From assembly GCA_023386455.1 (NCBI GenBank), contig JAEWJO010000211.1:1-10185 (forward strand): a stretch of 10,185 nt of DNA, read 5' to 3'. This document shows positions 1-7,410 of this stretch, in pieces. Positions within the stretch are counted from its first letter, which is position 1; the number at the start of each line of letters is the position of its first letter. The notes under the pieces are model-generated. The model had not been told where the DNA came from, made no database searches, and worked only from the letters and a program-made list of their open reading frames with translations. A program made the position numbers and the translations under genes. Origin of the DNA: Pseudomonadota bacterium (GTDB lineage: Bacteria > Myxococcota_A > Polyangia > Haliangiales > Haliangiaceae).

Positions 1-1
1 G

Positions 2-223
2 GCGATCGCCGAGCGCGACGGGCTGGCCTCGCGCCTCGATCGCGTCGCCTCGCTGTCGCTCGACCTCGCGCAGGCCACGACGTGCGAGGACCGCCGCACC
101 GTGATCGGCAAGCTGCGCGCGACCGCCGACAAGCGCGCGGTTGCACCGCTGAAGCGCGCGCGGGTGTACAAGTGCGTCGAGCGCGAGGCCTCCGACGCGA
201 TCGCCGAGCTCGAGACGAAGTAG
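2..223 (+). CDS. C-terminal fragment of an unidentified helical-repeat-like protein
   Basis: The open frame runs in from the window edge and ends at TAG 221-223, giving the last 73 residues of a protein whose start is not visible. The segment is charged and helical in character. A Cys-containing stretch (TTCEDRRTVIGKLRA) is followed by a related stretch (RAVAPLKRARVYKCVEREA), a spacing reminiscent of degenerate HEAT-type repeats. Third-position G/C bias matches the neighbours. The next gene starts 2 bp after the stop, so the two are probably co-transcribed. In Myxococcota, tails like this occur at the ends of large multidomain proteins, including Ser/Thr kinases, but nothing here proves that, and the function is left unassigned. 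The reading frame is well supported; the family is not. Confidence 0.6.
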   Translation, partial: AIAERDGLASRLDRVASLSLDLAQATTCEDRRTVIGKLRATADKRAVAPLKRARVYKCVEREASDAIAELETK

Positions 224-225
224 TC

Positions 226-1586
<1,361 letters not shown>

Positions 1587-1590
<4 letters not shown>

Positions 1591-1916
1591 CCCTCAAGGA
1601 GCGCCTCGCGAAGCAGTTCGCCGATTACCCGCGGATCGCGATCATCACGTACCTCGTGATGTCGCTCGCGACGATCATCGGGTTCTCGATCGCGATCGGC
1701 CTCGGCGTCGGGCCGACCAGCGCCTCTGGAGTGCTCGGCGTGATCGGAGCGGGCTGGCTCGCCGCGAAGGCAACGATGCCGCTCCGGATCCTCGCGACGC
1801 TCGCGCTGACGCCGCTGATCGCGGCGCTCGTGAAACGGTTCTCACGGCGGCGCCCCGGCACCGACGACGACGCCGTCGACGAGGATGCGCCGGTCGACGC
1901 CCCCGATCAGGCGTAG
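1587..1916 (+). CDS. Small FAM210/DUF1279-like membrane protein
   Basis: This 109-residue protein has a short amphipathic N-terminus (MTLKERLAKQFADYP), a clear transmembrane segment at about 17-40, two further hydrophobic stretches (47-60 and 66-83), and a strongly acidic tail (DDDAVDEDAPVDAPDQA). The pattern of a YP/YG start to the helix, AAKATMPLRI, then TLALTPLI, resembles DUF1279 (FAM210 family), small membrane proteins known from mitochondria and some bacteria with no settled biochemical role in bacteria. ATG 1587 overlaps the preceding stop by 4 bp (ATGA) and there is no good Shine-Dalgarno upstream, which points to translational coupling with the DUF2156 gene. Its 3' end overlaps the convergent pseudo-receiver gene by 10 bp. 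The gene is secure; the family assignment is a pattern match by eye. Confidence 0.72.
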
Positions 1917-2182
1917 ACGGGCAGGTACGAGTCCGGCTCCTCGCCGGCGCGTCCCGCGACGACGGAGAGCGCAGGGTAGGACTCGGTCAAGAACTTCGCG
2001 AGCTCGCGGTTCTTCGCGAACCGGCCGGCGAGGATGACCGTCGAGATCAGCTCGCGGTCATGTTCGAGTAACGAGATGACCTCGAGCGGTGTGCCGACGA
2101 AGACGGTGTCGGGCCGCTCCCGCGTGGGACGGCTCGGTGAAACCACAAGGACACGCGTGCGCTTCGATCGACAGTTGGTCAT
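1907..2182 (-). CDS. 91-residue receiver-like protein lacking the phospho-acceptor Asp
   Basis: The protein alternates hydrophobic strands and helices as in the first part of a response-regulator receiver: strand TRVLVVSP (9-16), TVFVGTPLEVISLLE (26-40), strand ISTVILAG (46-53), then FAKNRELAKFLTESYPALSVV (55-75), which is quoted here only as a landmark of the last helix and strand. Where a true receiver has paired acidic residues after strand 1 it has SPS, and where the phospho-acceptor Asp should end strand 3 it has Ala-Gly. It also stops short of the usual 115-120 residues. I chose ATG 2182 because a strong Shine-Dalgarno (AGAGGGGG, minus strand, positions 2199-2192) sits 9 nt upstream. 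An in-frame ATG at 2206 has none. It converges on the FAM210-like gene and diverges from the porin operon. The receiver relationship is inference; it could be an unrelated small alpha/beta protein. Confidence 0.7.
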   Translation of the reverse strand: MTNCRSKRTRVLVVSPSRPTRERPDTVFVGTPLEVISLLEHDRELISTVILAGRFAKNRELAKFLTESYPALSVVAGRAGEEPDSYLPVYA

Positions 2183-2191
2183 CGTCCAGCG

Positions 2192-2199
2192 CCCCCTCT
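2192..2199 (-). promoter_or_regulatory. Shine-Dalgarno of the pseudo-receiver gene, inside a small hairpin
   Basis: On the minus strand AGAGGGGG lies 9 nt before ATG 2182 and decides that start over the in-frame ATG at 2206. Most of it forms the loop, and the rest part of one arm, of a 5-bp GC stem (GCGCC at 2204-2200 pairing with GGCGC at 2193-2189). Ribosome access could therefore depend on this structure. Confidence 0.5.
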
Positions 2200-2422
2200 G
2201 GCGCATCGAGGTTGGCGTGCAGATCCGAGACCATCGGAGCACGCGCGCCGCTCGTCGTACGCCAGATCGCAGAGTGACGGTTCGATCGCCTCGCGAACGC
2301 GCCAGGAGGCGGGCCGCGCTCGTGTTGCCGCGAAGCGGAGCGAGCACGTACGCGCGGTGAGCGGACGTGCCCCGCGCGCCCGCGGCGACGGGTGCAACGA
2401 TTTGCTGCGCTCCCGAACTAGG

Positions 2423-2443
2423 ACTCGACGACGCCGGTCGAGT
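2423..2443. repeat. Perfect 7-bp inverted repeat upstream of the porin start (candidate operator or leader stem-loop)
   Basis: ACTCGAC (2423-2429) and GTCGAGT (2437-2443) are exact reverse complements separated by 7 nt (GACGCCG). The right arm ends 5 nt before the GGAGG ribosome binding site at 2449-2453. The geometry fits either a regulator-binding dyad or a 5'-leader stem-loop. No known binding consensus was recognised. Confidence 0.5.
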
Positions 2444-2448
2444 ATCGT

Positions 2449-2453
2449 GGAGG
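2449..2453 (+). promoter_or_regulatory. Ribosome binding site of the porin gene
   Basis: GGAGG lies 7 nt before ATG 2461. A GTG codon sits directly in front at 2458, but its spacing of 4 nt is poor, so ATG 2461 is preferred as the start. Confidence 0.75.
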
Positions 2454-2460
2454 CTGGGTG

Positions 2461-3828
2461 ATGTTCCGCTCGCACCAGATGGCGTGCGCGCTCGCGCTGC
2501 TCGTCGTGCTCGTCTCGCCGGTCCATGCGCAAGCACCCGGCGAAACAGTCCCGCCACCGTCGGAGACGACGCCGTCGGAGACGCCTCCGTCCGCGCCGGC
2601 CGAGACGCCTGTCGCGCCTCCGAGCGAGCCCGTCGCGGCCGATCCGGCGGTGCTTCCGGCGGTGCCGGAAGCGGCACCACCGGTCGAGGTACTGCGCCCG
2701 CGCCGCGTCCAGATCCACGGGTTCGTCAGTGAGGGCGGCTTCATTTCCACGGACAACAACTACATCGGTGAGTCGTCCAGAGGGAGCCTCGAGTTCTTCG
2801 AGGTCGGGATCAACGTGTCGAGCGACATCGCCGACAAGCTGCGCGCCGGCGTGCAGCTGTTCGCGCGCGATGAAGGCGTCCTCCACGACGTGTCGCCCCG
2901 TATCGACTGGGCGTTCCTCGACTACGCGTGGCGCCCGTCGCTCGGTCTGCGGGCCGGCGTCATCAAGATGCCGTTCGGCCTCTACAACGAGTACGTCGAC
3001 ATCGATGCGGCGCGGGTCCCGATCCTGTTGCCGCAGAGCCTCTACTCGTTTCGCACGCGCGACGTGCTCCTCTCGCACCGCGGGTTCTCGCTGTACGGCA
3101 CGCGCGAGGTCGGCAGCGCGGGCGAGCTCGACTACCAGGTCTGGCTCGGCAGCCTCACGATCCCGAGCAACGCGCTGACGATCCAGGGCGGCTTCCTCGA
3201 GCGCGTCGACACCAAGTACGTCACCGGTGCTCAGCTGTTCTGGCACCCGCCGATCGAGGGTCTGCGCGTCGGCGCGACGTTCGTGCGGGCGTCGATCGAC
3301 TTTCACCTCGCGTTCGAAGAGTCGACGCGCGCGCAGCTCGTGATGCTCGGGCTGGTTCCGCCGGACTACGACGGAAAGGTCGTGATCTCGCAGCGACCCG
3401 ACACGCTCGTCGTCGGCTCCACCGAGTACACGCGTGGCGACTGGCTGTTCGCCGCCGAGTACAACCGCACGCGGACCCGCCAGCGCACGTCGCTGCCGGC
3501 CCTGATCCCGACGTACGAGCAGACGAGCGAGCGGTTCTACGGGATGGCGACCTATCAGGTGTCCCCGAAAGTTGCGGCCGGCGCCTACTACTCGGTCTCG
3601 TACCTCGACGTCGACGACCGCAAGGGACACGACCCGAAGTACGCCGAGCGGTTCTACGCGTGGCAGCGCGATCTCGCCGCGACGCTCCGCCTCGACGTCA
3701 ACGAGCACTGGCTGTGGAAGCTCGAGGCGCACTTCATCGACGGGACCGCCGACCTCGATGTCGCGCTCAACGCGAACCCGACCCGCTACTGGGGTCTGTT
3801 CCTCGCCCGCACGACGGTGACGTTCTGA
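2461..3828 (+). CDS. Outer-membrane porin-like beta-barrel with Pro-rich N-terminal linker
   Basis: This 455-residue protein starts with a Sec signal peptide (hydrophobic core LALLVVLVSP, likely cleavage after VHA, residue 23). A linker of about 50 residues rich in Pro, Glu, Ser and Ala follows (24 to about 75). The rest is alternating aromatic/polar strands typical of an outer-membrane barrel, beginning near RRVQIHGFVSEGGF and ending with TTVTF, a C-terminal Phe as expected for BAM recognition. AGVIKMPFGLYNEYVD resembles the strand-and-turn seen in OprO/OprP-type porins, so a porin of that broad class is the best reading; the solute is unknown. It is first of three tightly joined genes: its TGA shares one base with the ATG of the periplasmic binding protein. 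The linker contains a 15-bp unit present twice at DNA level (2557-2583). No TonB box or plug domain was seen, which argues against a TonB-dependent receptor. Confidence 0.85.
   Translation: MFRSHQMACALALLVVLVSPVHAQAPGETVPPPSETTPSETPPSAPAETPVAPPSEPVAADPAVLPAVPEAAPPVEVLRPRRVQIHGFVSEGGFISTDNNYIGESSRGSLEFFEVGINVSSDIADKLRAGVQLFARDEGVLHDVSPRIDWAFLDYAWRPSLGLRAGVIKMPFGLYNEYVDIDAARVPILLPQSLYSFRTRDVLLSHRGFSLYGTREVGSAGELDYQVWLGSLTIPSNALTIQGGFLERVDTKYVTGAQLFWHPPIEGLRVGATFVRASIDFHLAFEESTRAQLVMLGLVPPDYDGKVVISQRPDTLVVGSTEYTRGDWLFAAEYNRTRTRQRTSLPALIPTYEQTSERFYGMATYQVSPKVAAGAYYSVSYLDVDDRKGHDPKYAERFYAWQRDLAATLRLDVNEHWLWKLEAHFIDGTADLDVALNANPTRYWGLFLARTTVTF
2557..2583 (+). repeat. Short in-frame tandem repeat in the porin linker
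   Basis: CCGTCGGAGACG occurs at 2557-2568 and again at 2572-2583, a 15-bp period that encodes the repeated Pro-Ser-Glu-Thr stretch of the Pro-rich linker. It is short, but would allow linker length to vary by whole codons. Confidence 0.6.
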
Positions 3829-4253
3829 TGCGGTCTCTCCTGGCCATCGTCGTGCTCGTGCTCGCGCTGTCGACGCGCTCGCTCGCCGCGGACCAGGTGT
3901 TCAAGGTGATCGTTCACCCCGACAATCCGGTGACGGCAGTCGATCGAGACTTCCTGCGCGACGCGTACCTCAAGAAGACGAAGGACTGGGGCGGAAGCAC
4001 GGCGATCAGGCCCGTCGATCTCTCGACGAAGTTCTCGGTGCGCGCGAAGTTCGTGCACGACGTGCTGAAGAAGACGCCGAGTCAGCTGAAGAACTACTGG
4101 AACCAGCAGATCTTCTCGGGCAAGGGTGTGCCGCCGCCGGAGGCGGACACGACGCGTGCCGTGATCACGTACGTGCTCGCGAATCCCGGCGCGGTCGGCT
4201 ACATCCCGTCGAACATCGACCCCGGCGGGGCCAAGGTGATCGCGGTCAAGTAG
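3828..4253 (+). CDS. Small PstS-like periplasmic solute-binding protein
   Basis: This 141-residue protein has a signal peptide (MRSLLAIVVLVLALSTRSLA, cleavage near residue 20-21). The mature part matches the short PBP-like proteins annotated as phosphate ABC transporter substrate-binding. Landmarks are a FLRDAYLKKTKDW segment, a VDLSTKFSVRAKFVHDVL segment, QLKNYWNQQIFSGKG, and the C-terminal PGAVGYIPSN. It is under half the length of a full PstS (about 320 residues), so it cannot form the full two-lobe phosphate clamp as known, and no pst permease or ATPase genes are nearby. The ATG overlaps the porin stop by 1 base (TGATG), and its own TAG is followed immediately by the kinase ATG, so the three are probably translated together. 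A sensory role, presenting ligand state to the kinase's periplasmic domain, is inference. Phosphate as ligand is not shown. Confidence 0.82.
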   Translation: MRSLLAIVVLVLALSTRSLAADQVFKVIVHPDNPVTAVDRDFLRDAYLKKTKDWGGSTAIRPVDLSTKFSVRAKFVHDVLKKTPSQLKNYWNQQIFSGKGVPPPEADTTRAVITYVLANPGAVGYIPSNIDPGGAKVIAVK

Positions 4254-6290
4254 ATGTTCGCGCGGCTCCCGTTCCGCTACCGGATCGCACAGCTCGTCGT
4301 GCTCGCCGCGTTCGGCCTGGTTGCCGTCACGGCCGTGACGCTGGTGCTCGGGCGGAGGAACCAGCGCGAGCTGTCGAGCATCGAGACGCGCTACGTTCCG
4401 CTCCTCGAGCTCGATCGCGATCTGCGACTCACGTACACGCAGATGACGCGTGCGCTCGGCGAGGCCGCGTCCTCGGCCGACGAGGCGAGTCTCGACGAGG
4501 CCGACGCACAGCACCTCCGGCTCGTGCGCCGGCTGGCAGAAGGCGCGGCGGCGATCGCGCACAACGGCGGCGAGGTCGCGCTGCTGCAGGTCGACCTCTC
4601 CGCGTACTACGGCATCGCGCGCTCGGTCTCGATCGCGATCGCGGATGGCAAGCACACGTCGGCGGAGCTCGCGCCCGCGGTCGAGGCGATGCAGCGGCTA
4701 CAGACGAGCTTCGCGAGCCACCTCGAGCTCGCGACGACCCCGGACCGCAAGCGGCTCGCCGACGCGTTCTCGGCGGCACGCACCTCGCAACGCGAGGCCC
4801 TGGTCATCGACATCGTCGTCGCCGTCAGCGTGCTCGCGATCATGGCACTCCTCTCGCTGCGGATCATCCGGCGGGTCGCCCGCGCGCTGCGTGCGGTCTC
4901 CGTCGGTGTCGAGCGGCTCGCGCGCGGCGAGTTCGGTGTCCAGATCGACGTCGAGACCCGCGACGAGCTCGGCGATCTCGCGCGCGAGGCGAACCGGACT
5001 GCCGTGCGGCTCCGCGAGTATCGCGACCAGCTCGAGACCCGCAACGCGGAGCTGGCTCGCGCGAGCAAGTACAAGTCCGAGTTCCTCGCGAACATGTCGC
5101 ACGAGCTGCGCACTCCGCTCAACAGCATCATGATCCTGAGCAAGGTGCTCGCCGACAACGACGGCAAGCACCTGACGTCCAAGCAGGTGGAGTTTGCCTC
5201 GCTCATCAATCGGTCCGGCGAGGAGCTGCTCGCGCTGATCAACGAGGTGCTCGATCTCGCGAAGATCGAGGCGGGCAAGCAGACGATCGTCGCCGCGCCC
5301 GTCCGCGTCGCCGAGTTTGCCGACTACCTGCGCCGCATGTTCGAGCCGCAGGCGATGCAGAAGAAGCTCGCGTACGACGTCGAGCTCGACGAGGCGCTGC
5401 CGGCGGCGATCCGCACCGACCGCGCCCGCCTCGCGCAGATCCTCAAGAATCTACTCTCGAACGCGTTCAAGTTCACCGAGCGCGGCGGCGTCACGGTCCG
5501 GCTGTTCCGGCCGACCGCCGACGAGCTCGCGCGGCTCGGGCTCGCGGTGATCGATCCGATCGCGATCACGGTGACCGACACGGGCATCGGCATCGCCGCC
5601 GACAAGCTCGCGGCGATCTTCGAGGCGTTCACGCAGGCCGAGACCGGCACGAGCCGCAAGTACGGCGGCACCGGCCTCGGCCTCACGATCGGCAAGCAGC
5701 TCGCCGTGCTGCTCGGCGGCGATCTGGTCGTCGAGAGCTCGTTCGGCGGCGGCAGCGCATTCTGGGTCGTGTTGCCGATCGGCGGCACCGCGACCAGCGA
5801 GGATGCCGAGCTCCTCGCCGAACCGCCGGCATTCTTGCCCGAGGCGCCGCGCGCGCCGACGCCGGCACCGGTACCGGCGTCCGACCTCGACGGGACGCGC
5901 GTGCTGCTCGTCGACGACGACATGCGCAACGTCTACTCGCTGTCGAGCGCGCTGCGCGAGCGCCGGCTCGACGTCATCACCGCGACGGACGGTCAGGAGG
6001 CGCTCGACGCGCTCGACGCGAGCGCCCGGATCGACGTCGTGCTGATGGACGTCATGATGCCGGGCATGGACGGCTACGAGGCCGTGCGTCGCATCCGCGC
6101 GAATGCGCGATACCAGGCGCTGCCCGTGATCGCGTTGACGGCGCGCGCCGTCGCCGAGGAGCGCGACCGCTGCCTCTCGGCGGGCGCGACCGACTGTCTC
6201 GCGAAGCCGGTCGACGTCGACGAGCTGCTGGCCGTCCTCGGCGGGCTCGTCAGTCGGCGGGAAGCAAGTCCGGACGCACCGGGATCGTGA
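4254..6290 (+). CDS. Hybrid sensor histidine kinase (TM-periplasmic-TM-HAMP-HisKA-HATPase-REC)
   Basis: This is a 678-residue inner-membrane kinase. TM1 lies at about 11-33. A mainly helical periplasmic region (34-181) resembles the four-helix-bundle sensors of chemoreceptors. TM2 is at about 182-205, HAMP at about 203-255, and a short coiled segment leads to HisKA with phospho-acceptor H283 (FLANMSHELRTPLN). HATPase_c shows the N box (NLLSNAFKF, N399/N403), G1 (DTGIGI, D442) and G2 (GGTGLGL, about 471). A Pro/Ala linker (about 520-545) joins a complete receiver: acidic pocket D554-D556, phospho-acceptor D599 (VVLMDVMMPGMDGYE), and K651 (LAKPVD). All catalytic residues are present, so it should autophosphorylate and pass phosphate to its own receiver. 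No HPt domain or DNA-binding partner is in the window. ATG 4254 directly abuts the preceding TAG. It is third in the porin operon, and its last codons overlap the convergent kinase by 41 bp. Confidence 0.93.
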   Translation: MFARLPFRYRIAQLVVLAAFGLVAVTAVTLVLGRRNQRELSSIETRYVPLLELDRDLRLTYTQMTRALGEAASSADEASLDEADAQHLRLVRRLAEGAAAIAHNGGEVALLQVDLSAYYGIARSVSIAIADGKHTSAELAPAVEAMQRLQTSFASHLELATTPDRKRLADAFSAARTSQREALVIDIVVAVSVLAIMALLSLRIIRRVARALRAVSVGVERLARGEFGVQIDVETRDELGDLAREANRTAVRLREYRDQLETRNAELARASKYKSEFLANMSHELRTPLNSIMILSKVLADNDGKHLTSKQVEFASLINRSGEELLALINEVLDLAKIEAGKQTIVAAPVRVAEFADYLRRMFEPQAMQKKLAYDVELDEALPAAIRTDRARLAQILKNLLSNAFKFTERGGVTVRLFRPTADELARLGLAVIDPIAITVTDTGIGIAADKLAAIFEAFTQAETGTSRKYGGTGLGLTIGKQLAVLLGGDLVVESSFGGGSAFWVVLPIGGTATSEDAELLAEPPAFLPEAPRAPTPAPVPASDLDGTRVLLVDDDMRNVYSLSSALRERRLDVITATDGQEALDALDASARIDVVLMDVMMPGMDGYEAVRRIRANARYQALPVIALTARAVAEERDRCLSAGATDCLAKPVDVDELLAVLGGLVSRREASPDAPGS

Positions 6291-7362
6291 AGCAGAACGT
6301 GGTGCCGGGCCCGGGGTCGGGCGCGATCCAGATCGTACCGCCGAGCTTCTGCACCGCTCGCCGGCACAGCGCGAGGCCGACGCCGGTCCCGCTGCGCGCC
6401 GTGTCGAGGCGCGAGAACAGGCCGAACACGCGCTCGCGCTCGTGGGCCGGGATGCCGACGCCGTTATCGGTGACCGAGAACTGCCAGCGGTCCGCCCGCT
6501 GGATCGCCGAGACCTGGACCTTCGGTGGCTCGTCGCCGTGGAACTTGAGCGCGTTCGCGATCAGGTTCTGCAAGAGCTGCGCGAGCAGCCGGCGATTCGT
6601 CCGCACGGTCGGCATCTGTTCGCCGACCACCGAGCCCTGCACGGCATCGACGTCGGAGCGGAGATTCTCGACGACGTCGCGCAGCACGTTCGCGGTGTCG
6701 ACGGTGTCGACCGACGTGTCGTCGGCGGAGAGCCGCAGCAGGTTGTAGAGGTCCTCCACCATGCTCGTCATCCGCGTGGCGGCCTTCGTGATGCGCTCGA
6801 GCGCATCGGTGCCCTCGGCGTCGAGCTTCGACCCCGACTCGGCGAGCACGCGCGAGAACGAGCGGATCGAGCGCAGCGGGGCGCGCAGGTCGTGGGACAG
6901 CGTCTGGTTGACGTTCTCGAGGTCGGCGATCTTGTCGCGGAGGGTCTGGGCGGTGCGCTCGAGCTCGCGCGACTTGCGGTGGAGCTCGATGAACACGTTC
7001 ACCTTGCTCCGCAGCGTGTGCGAGTTGATCGGCTTGTACAGGAAGTCGACCGCGCCTGCCTCGTAGCCCTTGAACGTCCGCTCCTCGGAGCGGTCGCCGG
7101 CGGTGACGAAGATGATCGGCACGAGGCGCGTCCGCTCGGCGCTCCGCATCAGCTGGGCGGTCTCGTAGCCGTCCATGTTCGGCATGTCGACATCGAGCAG
7201 CACGAGCGCGAACTCGTGCTTCAGCAGGAGCCGCAGCGCGTCGTTGCCCGAGAGGGCGCGGAACAGCTCGCGATCGGGCTGGCGCAGCAGCTCCTCGAGC
7301 GCGAACAGGTTCTCCGGCTTGTCATCGACGAGCAGGATGTTGACCGGCGGTCCCACCGACAC
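6250..7362 (-). CDS. Receiver-histidine kinase (REC-HisKA-HATPase), soluble
   Basis: This 370-residue protein has no membrane segment or signal peptide. The N-terminal receiver carries D13/D14 (LLVDDKPEN), phospho-acceptor D57 (LVLLDVDMPNMDGYE), T87 (FVTAGD) and K110 (LYKPIN). A helical linker (about 122-150) leads to HisKA with H157 (TLSHDLRAPLRSI, the phytochrome-kinase style of H box) and to HATPase_c with the N box (LLQNLIANALKF), G1 (DNGVG, 299-303) and G2 (SGTGVGL, 324-330). The receiver can be charged by another kinase and then control this one. The start is GTG 7362, with AGGA 10 nt upstream; the next in-frame GTG (codon 3) is less well spaced. It converges on the hybrid kinase, overlapping it by 41 bp, and diverges from the lipoprotein gene across 48 bp. 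A phosphorelay with the neighbouring hybrid kinase is plausible but inferred. Confidence 0.92.
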   Translation of the reverse strand: MSVGPPVNILLVDDKPENLFALEELLRQPDRELFRALSGNDALRLLLKHEFALVLLDVDMPNMDGYETAQLMRSAERTRLVPIIFVTAGDRSEERTFKGYEAGAVDFLYKPINSHTLRSKVNVFIELHRKSRELERTAQTLRDKIADLENVNQTLSHDLRAPLRSIRSFSRVLAESGSKLDAEGTDALERITKAATRMTSMVEDLYNLLRLSADDTSVDTVDTANVLRDVVENLRSDVDAVQGSVVGEQMPTVRTNRRLLAQLLQNLIANALKFHGDEPPKVQVSAIQRADRWQFSVTDNGVGIPAHERERVFGLFSRLDTARSGTGVGLALCRRAVQKLGGTIWIAPDPGPGTTFCFTIPVRPDLLPAD

Positions 7363-7410
7363 GAGAACGCCATCCTACCGTCGCATCCCCGATCGGCATA
7401 GAGTCGGACG
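7363..7410. promoter_or_regulatory. Short divergent interval between receiver-kinase and lipoprotein genes
   Basis: Only 48 bp separate two divergent starts, so promoters of the two genes must overlap each other or extend into the opposite coding regions. No clear -35/-10 or sigma-54 element is visible. An in-frame TAG at 7399-7401 rules out any start for the lipoprotein further upstream than ATG 7411. Confidence 0.4.

Larger units (their letters stand above)
2183..2460. promoter_or_regulatory. Divergent intergenic region between the pseudo-receiver gene and the porin operon
   Basis: This 278-bp stretch must hold the promoters for both flanking transcription units. I see no convincing -35/-10 pair on either strand, no sigma-54 element, no Pho-box-like direct repeats and no tRNA. 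What stands out is a 7-bp inverted repeat just ahead of the porin ribosome binding site, the stem-loop around the minus-strand Shine-Dalgarno, and a weaker 6-bp dyad, GCACGT (2344-2349) and ACGTGC (2365-2370). Open frames crossing this stretch lack protein-like composition. Confidence 0.5.

Noticed and set aside
82..225. Upstream extension of the DUF2156 gene to an earlier ATG
   Set aside because: It overlaps the preceding gene in a different frame and is Arg-rich shadow sequence; ATG 226 sits 2 bp after that gene's stop.
2344..2370. GCACGT and ACGTGC arms 15 nt apart
   Set aside because: Six-base GC-rich arms at this spacing are expected by chance in such DNA, and nothing else marks the site.
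2396..2410. TTTGCTGC as a sigma-54 -12 box for the porin operon
   Set aside because: The upstream GG is 11-12 nt from the GC instead of 10, and there is no TGGCAC-like -24 box.
2179..3732. Minus-strand open frame of 517 codons opposite the porin gene
   Set aside because: Its composition is Arg/Asp/Val/Leu-rich with no domain pattern, as expected for an antisense shadow in GC-rich DNA; the plus strand has a signal peptide, barrel strands and a terminal Phe.
6442..7401. Plus-strand open frame of 319 codons opposite the receiver-kinase
   Set aside because: Low-complexity Arg/Leu/Val/His content; the opposite strand carries all receiver and kinase motifs.
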